Below are positions 22,761-32,003 of a stretch of 64,000 nucleotides of DNA, piece after piece. The notes under the pieces were generated by a model. The model ran no database searches, had not been told where the DNA came from, and saw nothing but the letters and a program-made list of their open reading frames with translations. The first letter of the stretch is position 1. Each line of letters starts with the position of its first letter. The DNA comes from Massilia forsythiae (GTDB taxonomy: Bacteria; Pseudomonadota; Gammaproteobacteria; Burkholderiales; Burkholderiaceae_D): contig NZ_CP051685.1 in NCBI RefSeq assembly GCF_012849555.1, positions 2,108,001 to 2,172,000 on the forward strand, in the 5' to 3' direction. Both the position numbers and the translations under genes were made by a program.

Positions 22761-22794
22761 AACGCCCTCCAGATTTCTGATCTGGAGGGCGTTT
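22761..22794 (+). terminator. Intrinsic terminator after ssb
   Basis: A perfect 14-bp stem (aacgccctccagat / atctggagggcgtt) with a 5-nt loop, followed by TT and C. It lies 21 bp after the ssb stop and may serve the convergent DUF1428 gene as well. Confidence 0.85.
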
Positions 22795-22805
22795 TCTCGT
22801 CTGCG

Positions 22806-23165
22806 CTACAAATCCACCACCATCTCGAACCCGCCGTAGATCATGCGCTTGCCATCGAACGGCGTGTTTTCCGGTTTCATGAATTCGGCCATGCGCGGAT
22901 CCTGCATCACCTTGGCGTTGACCTCGTCGCGCCTGGCGCGCGATGCATGGACGATCCAGGAAAACACCACCACTTCGCCTTCTTCCAGCAGCACGCTCTG
23001 CGGAAACGAGGTCCACTGGCCGGGCTTGACGTCGTCGGCGACGCATTCGCGGAACTCGAGCGCGCCGAGTTCGCGCCAGATGGCGCCGCACTGTCGGGAC
23101 ATCTCCTTGTACACCTCCAGCTTGGACTGTTGGACCGGCACCACGAAACCATCGACATACGCCAT
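22806..23165 (-). CDS. DUF1428 (YbaA-like) family protein
   Basis: A 119-residue small cytoplasmic protein beginning MAYVDGFVVPV and ending GGFEMVVDL, with the conserved core FRECVADDV and FSWIVHASRARRDEVN. It matches the DUF1428 family, a ferredoxin-like alpha/beta-barrel fold of unknown function related to YbaA. Start ATG 23165 has AGGAG upstream. It is convergent with ssb and divergent from the cobalamin operon, and I see no functional link to either. Confidence 0.88.
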   Translation of the reverse strand: MAYVDGFVVPVQQSKLEVYKEMSRQCGAIWRELGALEFRECVADDVKPGQWTSFPQSVLLEEGEVVVFSWIVHASRARRDEVNAKVMQDPRMAEFMKPENTPFDGKRMIYGGFEMVVDL

Positions 23166-23383
23166 GATCGTTCTCCTGTGGGTTGGTATTGCATGGACCT
23201 CATCGGCAACGGAAAAATCCCGCTGCGATCCGTGGTATTGACCGGATCGTCTTCCGAGCATACTGCGGACGCGACCGTTCGGGGTGGCCGCGAACGGTAA
23301 ATGTCCGGTCAAGCTGGCCTGACGACCAGCCGGGAGCGCCGCCGGGCATGTCGGCATGCGCACGACAGCGCCGCGCGCCAGGT

Positions 23384-23413
23384 CTGGCACGCGATCACCG
23401 CTCAGTGTAATAT
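23384..23413 (+). promoter_or_regulatory. Candidate sigma-70 promoter of the cobalamin operon
   Basis: A CTGGCA -35 and a TAATAT -10 are separated by 18 bp, immediately before the riboswitch. The rest of the spacer from 23166 holds a ccgttcg/cgaacgg inverted repeat near 23275-23297 and no gene. Confidence 0.45.
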
Positions 23414-23414
23414 C

Positions 23415-23605
23415 CTCCCTTTGGGTGCGCTCCTTCCCGACCGGGACGGGCGTTAAACGGGAAACCGGTGAAACCGTGCGTAGCGCACGGCCATTCCGGT
23501 GCAGCCCCCGCTGCTGTAAGCCTGACGACCCTGCCGATGACCACTGCGCACTGCGCGGGAAGGGGCAGGGAAGGATGACGGCGAGCCAGAATACCGGCCC
23601 AGACA
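23415..23605 (+). promoter_or_regulatory. Cobalamin riboswitch
   Basis: The leader of the cbi operon carries the conserved blocks of the cobalamin aptamer in order: gggaaaccggtgaaaccg, a cccccgctgctgtaa B12-box-like core, ccactg, ggaaggggcaggg, and the closing gagccagaataccggcc. It should reduce expression of the downstream cobalt uptake and corrin genes when adenosylcobalamin is bound. Its distance to the cbiM start (about 130 bp) leaves room for an expression platform. Confidence 0.9.
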
Positions 23606-23737
23606 TTGCCAGCATCATTCCCCGGGGTGACGGGAAGCCGCTGTCGACCGGCTTTCTGCACGCAGTTTCTGCCGCCCCGTCGACCGTCTTCGCCTCCGCC
23701 ATGGTGCTCTTATCGACCATTCGACGGGAGGTTTCGA

Positions 23738-24418
23738 ATGCACATCATGGAAGGTTTCCTGCCGCCGGCGCACGCGCTGGGCTGGGCCGCTGCCGCCGTT
23801 CCCTTCGTCGCCTGGGGCCTGCGCAGCATCGGGCGCGGCCTGCAGGCGCATCCCGAGCGGCGCATGCTGCTGGGCGTGGCCGCGGCGTTCGCCTTCTTGC
23901 TGTCGGCGCTGAAGCTGCCGTCCGTCACCGGCAGCTGCTCGCATCCCACCGGCGTCGGCCTGGGCGCGCTGCTGTTCGGGCCCGCGGCGATGGTGCCGGT
24001 CGGCTTCGTCGTGCTGCTGTTCCAGGCGCTGCTGCTGGCGCACGGCGGCCTGACCACGCTCGGCGCCAACGTATTTTCGATGGCCATCGTCGGCCCCTTC
24101 GTTTCCTATGGCGTGTTCCGCGCGGTCGGTGCGCTGGGATTGCCGCGCAGCATCGCCGTGTTCCTGGCCGCCTGCCTGGGCGACCTGGCGACCTACGTCA
24201 CCACTTCGCTGCAGCTGGCCTGGGCCTTTCCGGACGCGGCCGGGGGTGTGCCGGCTTCGTTCGTCAAGTTCGCCGGCATCTTCGCGCTGACCCAAGTGCC
24301 GATCGCCATCAGCGAAGGGTTGCTCACCGTGCTGGTGACGAACGCGATGGCGCGCTTCAATGCCGACGAGCTGCGCGCGCTGCCGCTGATGGCCTACGGC
24401 CGCCGGGAGCGCGCATGA
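23738..24418 (+). CDS. cbiM: Cobalt ECF transporter S component CbiM
   Basis: A 226-residue polytopic membrane protein that binds Co2+ and moves it in with CbiN, CbiQ and CbiO. The N-terminus [10 protein letters not shown] is the family hallmark: His2 and the N-terminal amine are metal ligands. A second metal region is SCSHPTG. Six or so hydrophobic segments follow. Start ATG 23738 is the only one giving this N-terminus, with GGGAGG upstream. It is the first gene of the riboswitch-controlled operon; its stop overlaps the next start by 4 bp. Confidence 0.95.
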   Translation: MHIMEGFLPPAHALGWAAAAVPFVAWGLRSIGRGLQAHPERRMLLGVAAAFAFLLSALKLPSVTGSCSHPTGVGLGALLFGPAAMVPVGFVVLLFQALLLAHGGLTTLGANVFSMAIVGPFVSYGVFRAVGALGLPRSIAVFLAACLGDLATYVTTSLQLAWAFPDAAGGVPASFVKFAGIFALTQVPIAISEGLLTVLVTNAMARFNADELRALPLMAYGRRERA

Positions 24419-24897
24419 AGGTCCGCAACTGGCTGATCCTGGCGGCGGTGGTGCTGCTGACCGTGCTGCCGCTGTGGTTGGCGAGCGCGCCGCCGGCGCA
24501 GCCGGGGGCGGACGCGCCGGCGCTGTTCGGCGGTTCCGACGACCGCGCGCAAAAGGCGATCGGCAGCATCGCGCCCGGCTACAAACCGTGGTTTGCGCCG
24601 CTGATCGAACCGGCCAGCAGCGAGATCGCCTCGCTGCTGTTCGCGCTGCAGGCCGCCATCGGCGCCGGCGTGATCGGCTACTGGCTGGGCGGCGCGGTGA
24701 CGCGCGAGCGCGCCAAACGCGCGGCCGCCTCCCCGGCGCCGCGCCCCATCGACGCCGTTGCTGCGGATACCCGCGAGTCGGCCGCCGGGTCGCCGACTCG
24801 CGGATCGCCGGCCGCCGAGTCTCCGGCCGCCGGGTCGCCGGCCGCTGCAGGTCCGGCATCGAGCGCCACCACCGCGCAGGAGCACCGTGCGGGTTGA
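24415..24897 (+). CDS. cbiN: Cobalt transporter accessory component CbiN
   Basis: A 160-residue protein. Residues 1-105 match CbiN: a membrane helix at the start, the signature [19 protein letters not shown] and a second helix ([20 protein letters not shown]). CbiN supports metal loading of CbiM. The last ~50 residues are an unusual Ala/Gly/Ser/Pro-rich tail containing 15-bp DNA repeats (24781-24855). ATGA overlap with cbiM; an 11-bp overlap with cbiQ. Confidence 0.93.
   Translation: MKVRNWLILAAVVLLTVLPLWLASAPPAQPGADAPALFGGSDDRAQKAIGSIAPGYKPWFAPLIEPASSEIASLLFALQAAIGAGVIGYWLGGAVTRERAKRAAASPAPRPIDAVAADTRESAAGSPTRGSPAAESPAAGSPAAAGPASSATTAQEHRAG
24781..24855 (+). repeat. 15-bp-period repeat in the cbiN tail
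   Basis: Units of the form ccggccgccgggtcg recur, two nearly intact and others diverged, encoding [10 protein letters not shown]-type pentapeptides. The frame is preserved. Confidence 0.6.
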
Positions 24898-25651
24898 GTC
24901 GGCCGCCTACGCCTGCCGCTGGCGCGGCGTGGCGCCGTCGGCCAAGGCGCTGTTCGCGCTGGCCGGAGTGGTGTCCGCCTGGATCGCGCGCAGCCCGGCG
25001 GTGCTGGCGGCGCTCGCCGCGCTGCTGGTGCTGGCCGCCGTCGCGGGCGCGCGCGTGCCGCTGCGTACCTATCTCGCCGTGGCGCTGCCGCCGCTCGGCT
25101 TCCTGCTGCTGTCCTGCCTGACGATGCTGGTGACTCCGGGCGTCGCCGCGCCGGGCGTCGCCACGCCGGGCGCGGACGGCGGCTGGCACTGGACCGCCGC
25201 GCTGCTGCCGGTCGTCACGCGCACCGCGCTGCGCGCGCTGGCGGTGCTGGCCGCGCTGCTCGGCCTGGTGCTGAGCACGCCGCTGCCGGACTTGATCGGC
25301 CTGCTGCGCCGCTTGCGCACGCCGGAACTGCTGCTGGACTTGATGGTGCTGTGCTACCGCATGCTGTTCGTGTTCCGCCAGGCCTGGGACGAAGGCGTCA
25401 CCGCGCAGCGCGCGCGCCTGGGCTACCGCAGCTGGCGCCATGCGTGGCGTTCGATGGGTTTGTTGATTGGCCAGATGGCGGTGCAGGTGTGGCAGCGCAC
25501 GGCGGCGCTGCAGACGGCGGCCGAGGCGCGCGCGTTGCAAGGTTCGCTGCGCTTCCTGCCGGCCGTGTTCCCGCAGGCGCCGCGCCAGAACGCGTACGCC
25601 GTCCTGGCCGGTTCCGTGTTGCTGGCGCTGGCGGTGGGAGACCGGCTGTGA
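24887..25651 (+). CDS. cbiQ: Cobalt ECF transporter T component CbiQ
   Basis: A 254-residue membrane protein that couples the ATPase CbiO to CbiM. It has five or so hydrophobic helices and the C-terminal coupling helices with Ala-Arg-Gly-like elements (TAAEARALQGS). Between two membrane segments there is a 15-bp repeat coding PGVAA/PGVAT (25136-25175), rare in this family. Start is GTG 24887 with CAGGAG upstream; no ATG gives the family N-terminus. Confidence 0.92.
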   Translation: MRVESAAYACRWRGVAPSAKALFALAGVVSAWIARSPAVLAALAALLVLAAVAGARVPLRTYLAVALPPLGFLLLSCLTMLVTPGVAAPGVATPGADGGWHWTAALLPVVTRTALRALAVLAALLGLVLSTPLPDLIGLLRRLRTPELLLDLMVLCYRMLFVFRQAWDEGVTAQRARLGYRSWRHAWRSMGLLIGQMAVQVWQRTAALQTAAEARALQGSLRFLPAVFPQAPRQNAYAVLAGSVLLALAVGDRL

Positions 25652-26742
25652 GCGCGCCCGCCATGAACACGCCCGGCGCCAACCGGTCCGCGTCGAGCGT
25701 GCCGGCGTCGAGCGTACCCACTTCGAGCGCGTCCGCTGCCTTGGCGGCGGTCCCGGCCCTGCTGGAACTGCAGGCGGTCGAGCACGTGTTCGCCGACGGC
25801 AGCGCCGGCCTGCGCGGCTGCAGCCTGGCGCTCGGACGCGGACGCCGCCACGCGCTGCTCGGCCCCAACGGCGCCGGTAAAACCACCGTGCTGCAGCACC
25901 TGAACGGCCTGCTGCGTCCCACCGGCGGGCGCATGCTGTGGAACGGTCGCCCCTACGAATACGGGCGCGCCGGATTGACCGACCTGCGCCGCCGCGTCGG
26001 CCTGGTGTTCCAGAATCCGGAGCGCCAGCTGTTCTCGGCGCAGGTCGAGGAAGACGTCTCGTTCGGGCCACTGAACCTGGGCCTGGACGAGACCACCGTG
26101 CGTGCGCGCGTGGCGGCGGCGCTGGACGCGGTCGGCCTGGCCGGATTCGGCGCGCGCGCGGTGCACCACCTCAGCTTCGGCCAGAAGAAGCGCGTCTGCA
26201 TCGCCGGCGTGCTGGCGATGCAGCCGGAAGTGCTGCTGCTGGACGAGCCGATGGCCGGGCTGGACGCGCCGATGCAGCGCGAGCTGACCGCGCTGCTCGA
26301 CGGCCTGGCGGCGCGCGGCGTGACGGTGCTGCTGTCCACCCACGACGTCGATTTCGCCTACGCCTGGGCCGACGACATCCACCTGATGGCGGCCGGACGC
26401 TGCATCGCCTCCGGCGCGGCGCACGATGTCGTGCTGCAGGCGGATGCCTTGCAGGCCGCCGGCCAGCGCCAGCCGGCCGCGCTGGCGCTGCACGCGGCGC
26501 TGGCGGCGCGCGGCGTGCTGGCGGACGGGCCGGCGCCGCGCAGCGTGGATGCGTTACTGGAAGCGCTGCATGCACTGCCGGCGGCATCACCGGCGCAGCC
26601 CCTGGCGTGTCCAGAGCCAGCAGCGCAGCGGCACGCGCCGGCGCCGCAGACGCAAGAACAAACGCAAAATCAGCCGCAACAGGGGCAGCCGCAGGACCGG
26701 CAAGGCCACGCGCATCATCGATCAGGAGAAACGCCCGCATGA
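25648..26742 (+). CDS. cbiO: Cobalt ECF transporter ATP-binding protein CbiO
   Basis: A 364-residue ABC ATPase energising cobalt uptake. Walker A GPNGAGKTT, the family-specific signature LSFGQKKRVCIAG, Walker B LLLDEP and the H-loop STHDVDF are intact. It is longer than usual (about 270): the first 35 residues include SSVPA/SSVPT repeats (15-bp units, 25693-25737), and a Gln/Pro-rich tail of about 60 residues closes it. Start GTG 25648 overlaps the cbiQ stop (GTGA); ATG 25663 is the alternative. Confidence 0.93.
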   Translation: MSAPAMNTPGANRSASSVPASSVPTSSASAALAAVPALLELQAVEHVFADGSAGLRGCSLALGRGRRHALLGPNGAGKTTVLQHLNGLLRPTGGRMLWNGRPYEYGRAGLTDLRRRVGLVFQNPERQLFSAQVEEDVSFGPLNLGLDETTVRARVAAALDAVGLAGFGARAVHHLSFGQKKRVCIAGVLAMQPEVLLLDEPMAGLDAPMQRELTALLDGLAARGVTVLLSTHDVDFAYAWADDIHLMAAGRCIASGAAHDVVLQADALQAAGQRQPAALALHAALAARGVLADGPAPRSVDALLEALHALPAASPAQPLACPEPAAQRHAPAPQTQEQTQNQPQQGQPQDRQGHAHHRSGETPA

Positions 26743-27548
26743 CATCCGCATCCACTCCCGCCACCGGCGGTCCCGGCAAGATCTGGTTCGTCGGCGCCGG
26801 CCCGGGCGACCCGGAACTCATCACCGTCAAGGGCCAGAAGCTGCTGGCGCAAGCGGGTGCGGTGCTGTTCGCCGGTTCGCTGGTCGACCGCGCCGCCACG
26901 CTGTACGCGCCGCCCGGCGCCGTCATCCGCGATTCGAAGGACATGACGCTGGAAGAGATGACTGCCTGGCTGATCGAGCAGGCGCAGGCGCACGCGGTGG
27001 TGGTGCGCCTGCAGACCGGCGACCCGGCCTTGTATGGCGCGCTGATCGAGATGGCGCGCCCGCTGGTCGCGGCCGGCATCGAATGGGCCGTGGTGCCGGG
27101 CGTGTCGTCGGCGATGGCGTCGATGGCCGCCGCCGGCGAATCGATGACGCTGCCGGAAGTGACGCAAACGGTCATCTTGACGCGCGTGGAGGGGCGCACG
27201 CCGATGCCGGAAGGCGAAGACCTGGCCAGCCTGGCGGCGCACCGCAGCACCATCTGCATCTTCCTGTCGATCACGCTGCTGTACAAGGTCGAGGCGGCGC
27301 TGCGCGCGGCCGGCTGGCCCGAGGATGCGCCGATGCTGGTGGTGCACAAGGCCAGCTGGCCGGGCGAGGAGAAGATCATCCGCGGCACGCTGGCCGACAT
27401 CAAGGCGCGCTGCCGCGAGTCCGGCGTGGCCAGCCAGGCGATGATCGTCGCCAGCCCCACCCTGGGCGCGCTGCACTGGGAGACGCTGGTGCGCTCCAAG
27501 CTGTACGACCCCACTTTCACCCACCGTTTCAGAAAGGCGAGCGCATGA
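26739..27548 (+). CDS. cobM: (Cobalt-)precorrin-4 C11-methyltransferase
   Basis: A 269-residue SAM-dependent methyltransferase (CobM/CbiF) that adds the C-11 methyl group to precorrin-4. The family fold of tetrapyrrole methyltransferases is recognised by GAGPGDPELITVKGQ near the start, RLQTGDPALYG in the middle and VVPGVSSAMASMAAAG. ATGA overlap with cbiO and again with cbiX. Because CbiX and CbiD are in the same operon, the substrate is probably the cobalt-containing form (CbiF role). Confidence 0.94.
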   Translation: MTSASTPATGGPGKIWFVGAGPGDPELITVKGQKLLAQAGAVLFAGSLVDRAATLYAPPGAVIRDSKDMTLEEMTAWLIEQAQAHAVVVRLQTGDPALYGALIEMARPLVAAGIEWAVVPGVSSAMASMAAAGESMTLPEVTQTVILTRVEGRTPMPEGEDLASLAAHRSTICIFLSITLLYKVEAALRAAGWPEDAPMLVVHKASWPGEEKIIRGTLADIKARCRESGVASQAMIVASPTLGALHWETLVRSKLYDPTFTHRFRKASA

Positions 27549-28750
27549 CGCACATCGTCACCACCGCGGCTCTCAACGAGCAACAGGCCATCAACGAGCA
27601 GCCGACCAACCAGCAGGCCTTCACCACGCCGGCCCCCGTCAGCGAGGCCATCATGCTGCGGTCGGCGCCGGTGCAGGGCGGCGACACCGTCCTCATCGTC
27701 GGCCACGGCTCGCGCGAGGATTCCGGCAACCAGGAAATCCGCGCATTCGTCGACCAGTGGCGCGTACGCCAGCCGGGTTGGCGCATCGAGCTGTGCTTCA
27801 TCGAGTTCGCGCCGCCGGAAATGAACGCCGCCCTGCTGGCCGCGGCGCGCTCGTCGCGCCGGGTGCTGGTGGTGCCGCTGATCCTGAACGCGGCTGGCCA
27901 CGTCAAGATGGAGATCCCGGAAGCGGTGGAAGACGCGCGCCGCGCCTGCCCGCATACCGAGATCCTGCTGGCGCCGCACCTGACCGCCTGCGACCCGATC
28001 CTCGCCATCCTGAAACGCCGCTTGCGCAAAGCCATGAATGCGCTCGACATGCCGGATCCGACCACCACCGGCGTGGTGCTGCTCGGGCGCGGCTCGTCCG
28101 ACCGCGGTGCCAACGGCGAGATGGCGAAGATGGCGCGCTGGCTGCTGGAAGAGGGCGACCATGAACTGGTCGATCTCGCCTTTACCGGCATCACCTGGCC
28201 GCGCCTGGAAAAAGTGGTGCAGCGCCACACGCTGCTCGGCATGCGCCAGGTCGTGGTGCTGCCGTACTACCTGTACACCGGCACGCTGATGCAACGCATC
28301 CACCGCCAGGTGGAGCACCTGCGCGCCCAGTACCCGCAGGTGCGTTTCGCCTGCACCGAGCACTTCGGCTTCGAGAAGGAGATCTTCGAGCTGATGGAAC
28401 AGCGCGTGCAGGAACTCGGCGCCGGCGCGCCGGCCAGCCGCCTGCCATGCGACGGCTGCAGCTACCGCGAGCTGGCGCACGAGATGGGACACGGGCACTC
28501 GCATGCGCACACGCATGACCACGGGCACGCGCATGGCGCCGAACAGGGACACGAGCACGCGCCTGCACACGATCATGGCCATGACCACGCACATGGACAC
28601 GATCATGCGCATGCCGCGCACGACCACGGTCACGCGCACCACGACCACGATCACGCGCACCATGGGCACGGCCACGACCATGCGCACGACGATCACGGCC
28701 ATGCCGCGCACGACCACGCCCATCCGCACAAGGCGGAGCACAACGCATGA
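27545..28750 (+). CDS. cbiX: Sirohydrochlorin cobaltochelatase CbiX with histidine-rich tail
   Basis: A 401-residue chelatase that inserts Co2+ into sirohydrochlorin, the committed step of the early-cobalt route. Two CbiX repeats are visible (about 48-165 and 173-290); the catalytic His of the first is His54 in VGHGSRE, while the second has LGRGSSD in the same place. A CDGCS pair of Cys follows (302-305). Residues 312-399 are a tail with 39 histidines in about 90 residues, mostly HDH/HAH repeats, a likely metal store or metal-delivery arm. The first ~45 residues are a Gln/Asn-rich extension. Coupled by ATGA on both sides. Confidence 0.93.
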   Translation: MTHIVTTAALNEQQAINEQPTNQQAFTTPAPVSEAIMLRSAPVQGGDTVLIVGHGSREDSGNQEIRAFVDQWRVRQPGWRIELCFIEFAPPEMNAALLAAARSSRRVLVVPLILNAAGHVKMEIPEAVEDARRACPHTEILLAPHLTACDPILAILKRRLRKAMNALDMPDPTTTGVVLLGRGSSDRGANGEMAKMARWLLEEGDHELVDLAFTGITWPRLEKVVQRHTLLGMRQVVVLPYYLYTGTLMQRIHRQVEHLRAQYPQVRFACTEHFGFEKEIFELMEQRVQELGAGAPASRLPCDGCSYRELAHEMGHGHSHAHTHDHGHAHGAEQGHEHAPAHDHGHDHAHGHDHAHAAHDHGHAHHDHDHAHHGHGHDHAHDDHGHAAHDHAHPHKAEHNA

Positions 28751-29448
28751 GCACCGTGAACACCGTCACCGAACAGCTGACCCGCGCCGGCCAGGCGATC
28801 GAGCACGACAGCTTCGCCATCATCGACGCCGAGGTCGGCCCGCATGCCTATACCGAGGGCCAATGGCCGATCGTGCGCCGCATGATCCACGCCAACGCCG
28901 ACTTCGACTTCAACGGCCTCACCGATTTCCATCCTGACGCGGTCGACGCTGCCGTCGCCGCCATGCTGGCCGGCGGCCGTCCCGTGGTGGCCGACGTCGA
29001 GATGATCTGCTCGGGCCTGTCGAAGCCGAGATTGGCCCACTTCGGCATGAACACGTACCAGTTCATCAGCGACGCCGACGTGATCGAGACCGCCAGGCAG
29101 CAAGACACCACGCGCGCGGTGCAGGCGATGCGTAAGGCGCACAAGCTCGGCCTGCTGGACGGCGCCATCGTCGGCATCGGCAACGCGCCCACCGCGCTGA
29201 TCGAACTGGTGCGCCTGATCCGCGAGGAGGGCGTGCGTCCTTCTCTGGTGGTCGGCATGCCGGTCGGCTTCGTGTCGGCGGCCGAATCGAAGGACTTGAT
29301 GGCCGAACTGCACGAGGTGCCGTGGATCGTGATCCGCGGCCGCAAGGGCGGCTCGACGCTGGTGGTGGCGGCGCTGCACGCGCTGCTGGCGCTGGCCGAA
29401 CAACGCCAGAAAACCGGCCAAAAGACCATGGAGACGGTAACGCCATGA
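28747..29448 (+). CDS. cbiC: (Cobalt-)precorrin-8X methylmutase
   Basis: A 233-residue CbiC/CobH that moves the methyl group from C-11 to C-12 to give (cobalt-)hydrogenobyrinate/cobyrinate. The conserved catalytic His is in RRMIHANADFDF; VADVEMICSGLSK and GNAPTAL are family blocks. Length is normal (about 210-230). ATGA overlaps with cbiX and cbiD. Confidence 0.95.
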   Translation: MSTVNTVTEQLTRAGQAIEHDSFAIIDAEVGPHAYTEGQWPIVRRMIHANADFDFNGLTDFHPDAVDAAVAAMLAGGRPVVADVEMICSGLSKPRLAHFGMNTYQFISDADVIETARQQDTTRAVQAMRKAHKLGLLDGAIVGIGNAPTALIELVRLIREEGVRPSLVVGMPVGFVSAAESKDLMAELHEVPWIVIRGRKGGSTLVVAALHALLALAEQRQKTGQKTMETVTP

Positions 29449-30656
29449 AGGAAAAGCCGGCCGCCGAGCGCGGCACGCGCACCGGTTTCACCACCGGCGC
29501 CTGCGCCGCCGCCGCCGCGCGCGCGGCGGTGCTGGGCCTGGCCGGCGGCGATGTGCCCGATGAAATCGAGAGCCTACTGCCGAACGGCAGCCGGGTGCGT
29601 TTCGCCGTGCAGGATGGCCGCTGCGACCTGGATGCCGGCCTTGCCCACGCGATGGTCGTGAAATTCGCCGGCGACGATCCGGATTGCACCGATGGCGCCC
29701 ACCTGACCGTCGACCTGCGCCTGCTACCGGACCAGGCCGGCGTGGTTGACTACGTGGCCGGCGACGGCGTCGGCACCGTCACCATGCGCGGCCTCGGCCT
29801 GGAAGTTGGCGGCCCGGCGATCAACCCGGTCCCGCGCCGGAATATCGCCGACAACCTGCGCGAAGCGGCGCCGGAGCTGCTGGCACGGCACGGCATCGAA
29901 GTCACCATCAGCGTGCCGGACGGGCAGGTGATGGCCAAGAAGACCACCAATGCGCGCCTGGGCATCCTGGGCGGCATCAGCATCCTCGGCACCACCGGCA
30001 TCGTCAAGCCGTATTCGACGGCGGCGTGGCGCGCCAGCGTGGTGCAGGGGGTGCAGGTGGCGGCCACCACCGGCCATGGCGTGGTCGCCTTGACCACCGG
30101 CGGGCGCACCGAGACCTTCGCCATCGCCGCCCTGCGCGCCGAGCGGCCGGAATTGCCGTCGGCCTGCTTCGTGCAGATGGGCGACTTCCTGCGCTACGCA
30201 TTGGACGAGGCGGCGGCGCAGGGCATCGGCCTGGTGGTGCTGGCGGTCATGGTCGGCAAGCTGACCAAGATCGCGCAGGGAGAGACCATCACCCACGCCA
30301 ACCGCAGCGAGGTCGACACCGACCTGGTGGCCGAGATCGGCCGCCGCATCGGCGCCAGCGCCGAGGATTGCGCCGCCATGGCGTCCGCCGAGACCGCGCG
30401 CTTCGGCGCCGAGCTGATGGTCGAGCGCGGCCTGGGCGATGCCTTCCATGCGGCGCTGGCGCAGGCCGCGATCGATACCCTCACCGCGCCCGACCGTTAC
30501 GGCCGCGCCTTTCAATTGCGCGTGCTGGTGACCGATTTTTCCGGCAACCAGGTGGCCGACGTGTGGTCGGCGCCGGCGCTGCCGCACGACGTACCCGCGA
30601 GCGCCGGCCGCATCGGCATCGGCGCCATCGCCCATGCGGAAAACGACAACGACTAG
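29445..30656 (+). CDS. cbiD: Cobalt-precorrin-5B C1-methyltransferase CbiD
   Basis: A 403-residue CbiD, the C-1 methyltransferase of the early-cobalt (oxygen-independent) route; it has no sequence relation to the other methyltransferases. Family blocks: RTGFTTGACAAAAARAA at the start, GLGLEVGGPAINPVPR, and LGILGGISILGTTGI. ATGA overlap with cbiC; its stop is directly followed by the cbiET start. Confidence 0.95.
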   Translation: MKEKPAAERGTRTGFTTGACAAAAARAAVLGLAGGDVPDEIESLLPNGSRVRFAVQDGRCDLDAGLAHAMVVKFAGDDPDCTDGAHLTVDLRLLPDQAGVVDYVAGDGVGTVTMRGLGLEVGGPAINPVPRRNIADNLREAAPELLARHGIEVTISVPDGQVMAKKTTNARLGILGGISILGTTGIVKPYSTAAWRASVVQGVQVAATTGHGVVALTTGGRTETFAIAALRAERPELPSACFVQMGDFLRYALDEAAAQGIGLVVLAVMVGKLTKIAQGETITHANRSEVDTDLVAEIGRRIGASAEDCAAMASAETARFGAELMVERGLGDAFHAALAQAAIDTLTAPDRYGRAFQLRVLVTDFSGNQVADVWSAPALPHDVPASAGRIGIGAIAHAENDND

Positions 30657-32003
30657 ATGATGGATACCTGCATTCAAGACCCCAACCCCTGCCGCGTGAT
30701 CGGCGTGCTCGACGACGGCGTCGCCAGCCTGAACCCGACCGCGCTGGCGTATCTGCGCAGCGCCGACGTGGTGATCGGCGCCACCCGCACGCTGGCGCTG
30801 TTCGGCGCCGAGATCAAGGCGGACGCCACCCGCCACGACATGACCGGCCACATGAAATCCGTGGTCGGCTGGGTACGGCAAGCGCGCGATGCCCACCGCA
30901 GTTGCGTGGTGCTGGCCACCGGCGATCCGCTGTGCCACGGCATCGCGCCGTATCTCGCCCAGCACCTGTGCGTGCAGGCGCTCGACATCCTGCCCAACGT
31001 GTCGACGCTGCAGCTGGCCTGCGCGCGCATCGGCCTGGCTTGGCAGGAAGCCAGGATCGTCTCGATCCACGCGCGCGATGCCGGCGAGTGGGCGCGCGGC
31101 AGCACGCCGACGCACGGCCTGTACGCGCTGGCGCAAGCCGTGCGCGCGCATGCGCGCCTGCTGGTGCTGACCGGGCCGGACAACAGCCCCGACCGCATCG
31201 CGCGCCTGCTGCTGGCCGAGGGCCTGGGCGACGACTTCCACATGGCGGTGGCGGAAAACCTGTTGCAGCCGGAAGAGCGCGTGCTGGCCGAACTCAGCCC
31301 GCGGGACGCGGCCGGCATGCGCTTCGCCGACCTGAACGTGGTGCTGCTGTGGCGCACCAGCGCGCCGGCGCGCCCGGTGCGCTTCGGCCTGGCCGACAGC
31401 GCATTCGTCCAGCGCCAGCCGGAAAAGGGTTTGATCACCAAGCAGGAAGTGCGCGCGGTCAGCCTGGCGCGCCTGCAGCTGCGGCTCGATAGCGTGGTGT
31501 GGGACATCGGCGCCGGGTCCGGCTCGGTCGGCCTGGAAGCGGCGCGCCTGTGCCCGCAAGGCCACGTGTACGCCATCGAAAAGAACGAGGCCGACTTCGC
31601 CATCGCCGGCCGGAACCATGCCGCCTTCGAGGTTGCCAACTACAGCCTGGTCCACGGCAAGGCGCCGGACGGATTGGACGCCTGGCCCGATCCGGACGCG
31701 GTCTTCGTCGGCGGTTCCGGCGGCGAACTGGCCACACTGATCGAAGGCATCCTGCGCCGCCTGCGCCCGCAGGGCACGCTGGTGATGAACTTCGTCACGC
31801 TGGAAAACCTGGCCACCGCCACCGCCGCGCTGCAGGCGCTGGAAGCGCAAGGCGTCGCCTGGGACGTGCTGCAGTTGCAGGCCGCGCGCAGCAAGCCGAT
31901 CCTGCACATGCACCGCATGGCGGCCGAGAATCCGGTGTGGATCGTCTGTGCGCGGCGTGAGGCGGCACCGGCCGCCGCGGCGCAGGAGGCGAACGATGCT
32001 TGA
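30657..32003 (+). CDS. cbiET: Bifunctional CbiE-CbiT (cobalt-precorrin-7 C5 / precorrin-6B C15 methyltransferase)
   Basis: A 448-residue fusion equivalent to CobL. The N-terminal half (about 10-230) is a CbiE-type tetrapyrrole methyltransferase (CVVLATGDPLCHGI, ILPNVSTLQLA). The C-terminal half is CbiT with SAM motif VWDIGAGSGSVGLEAA (from 281). Together they methylate C-5 and C-15 and decarboxylate the C-12 acetate. It begins ATGATG right after the cbiD stop; either Met may serve. It overlaps cbiL by 8 bp. Confidence 0.95.
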   Translation: MMDTCIQDPNPCRVIGVLDDGVASLNPTALAYLRSADVVIGATRTLALFGAEIKADATRHDMTGHMKSVVGWVRQARDAHRSCVVLATGDPLCHGIAPYLAQHLCVQALDILPNVSTLQLACARIGLAWQEARIVSIHARDAGEWARGSTPTHGLYALAQAVRAHARLLVLTGPDNSPDRIARLLLAEGLGDDFHMAVAENLLQPEERVLAELSPRDAAGMRFADLNVVLLWRTSAPARPVRFGLADSAFVQRQPEKGLITKQEVRAVSLARLQLRLDSVVWDIGAGSGSVGLEAARLCPQGHVYAIEKNEADFAIAGRNHAAFEVANYSLVHGKAPDGLDAWPDPDAVFVGGSGGELATLIEGILRRLRPQGTLVMNFVTLENLATATAALQALEAQGVAWDVLQLQAARSKPILHMHRMAAENPVWIVCARREAAPAAAAQEANDA

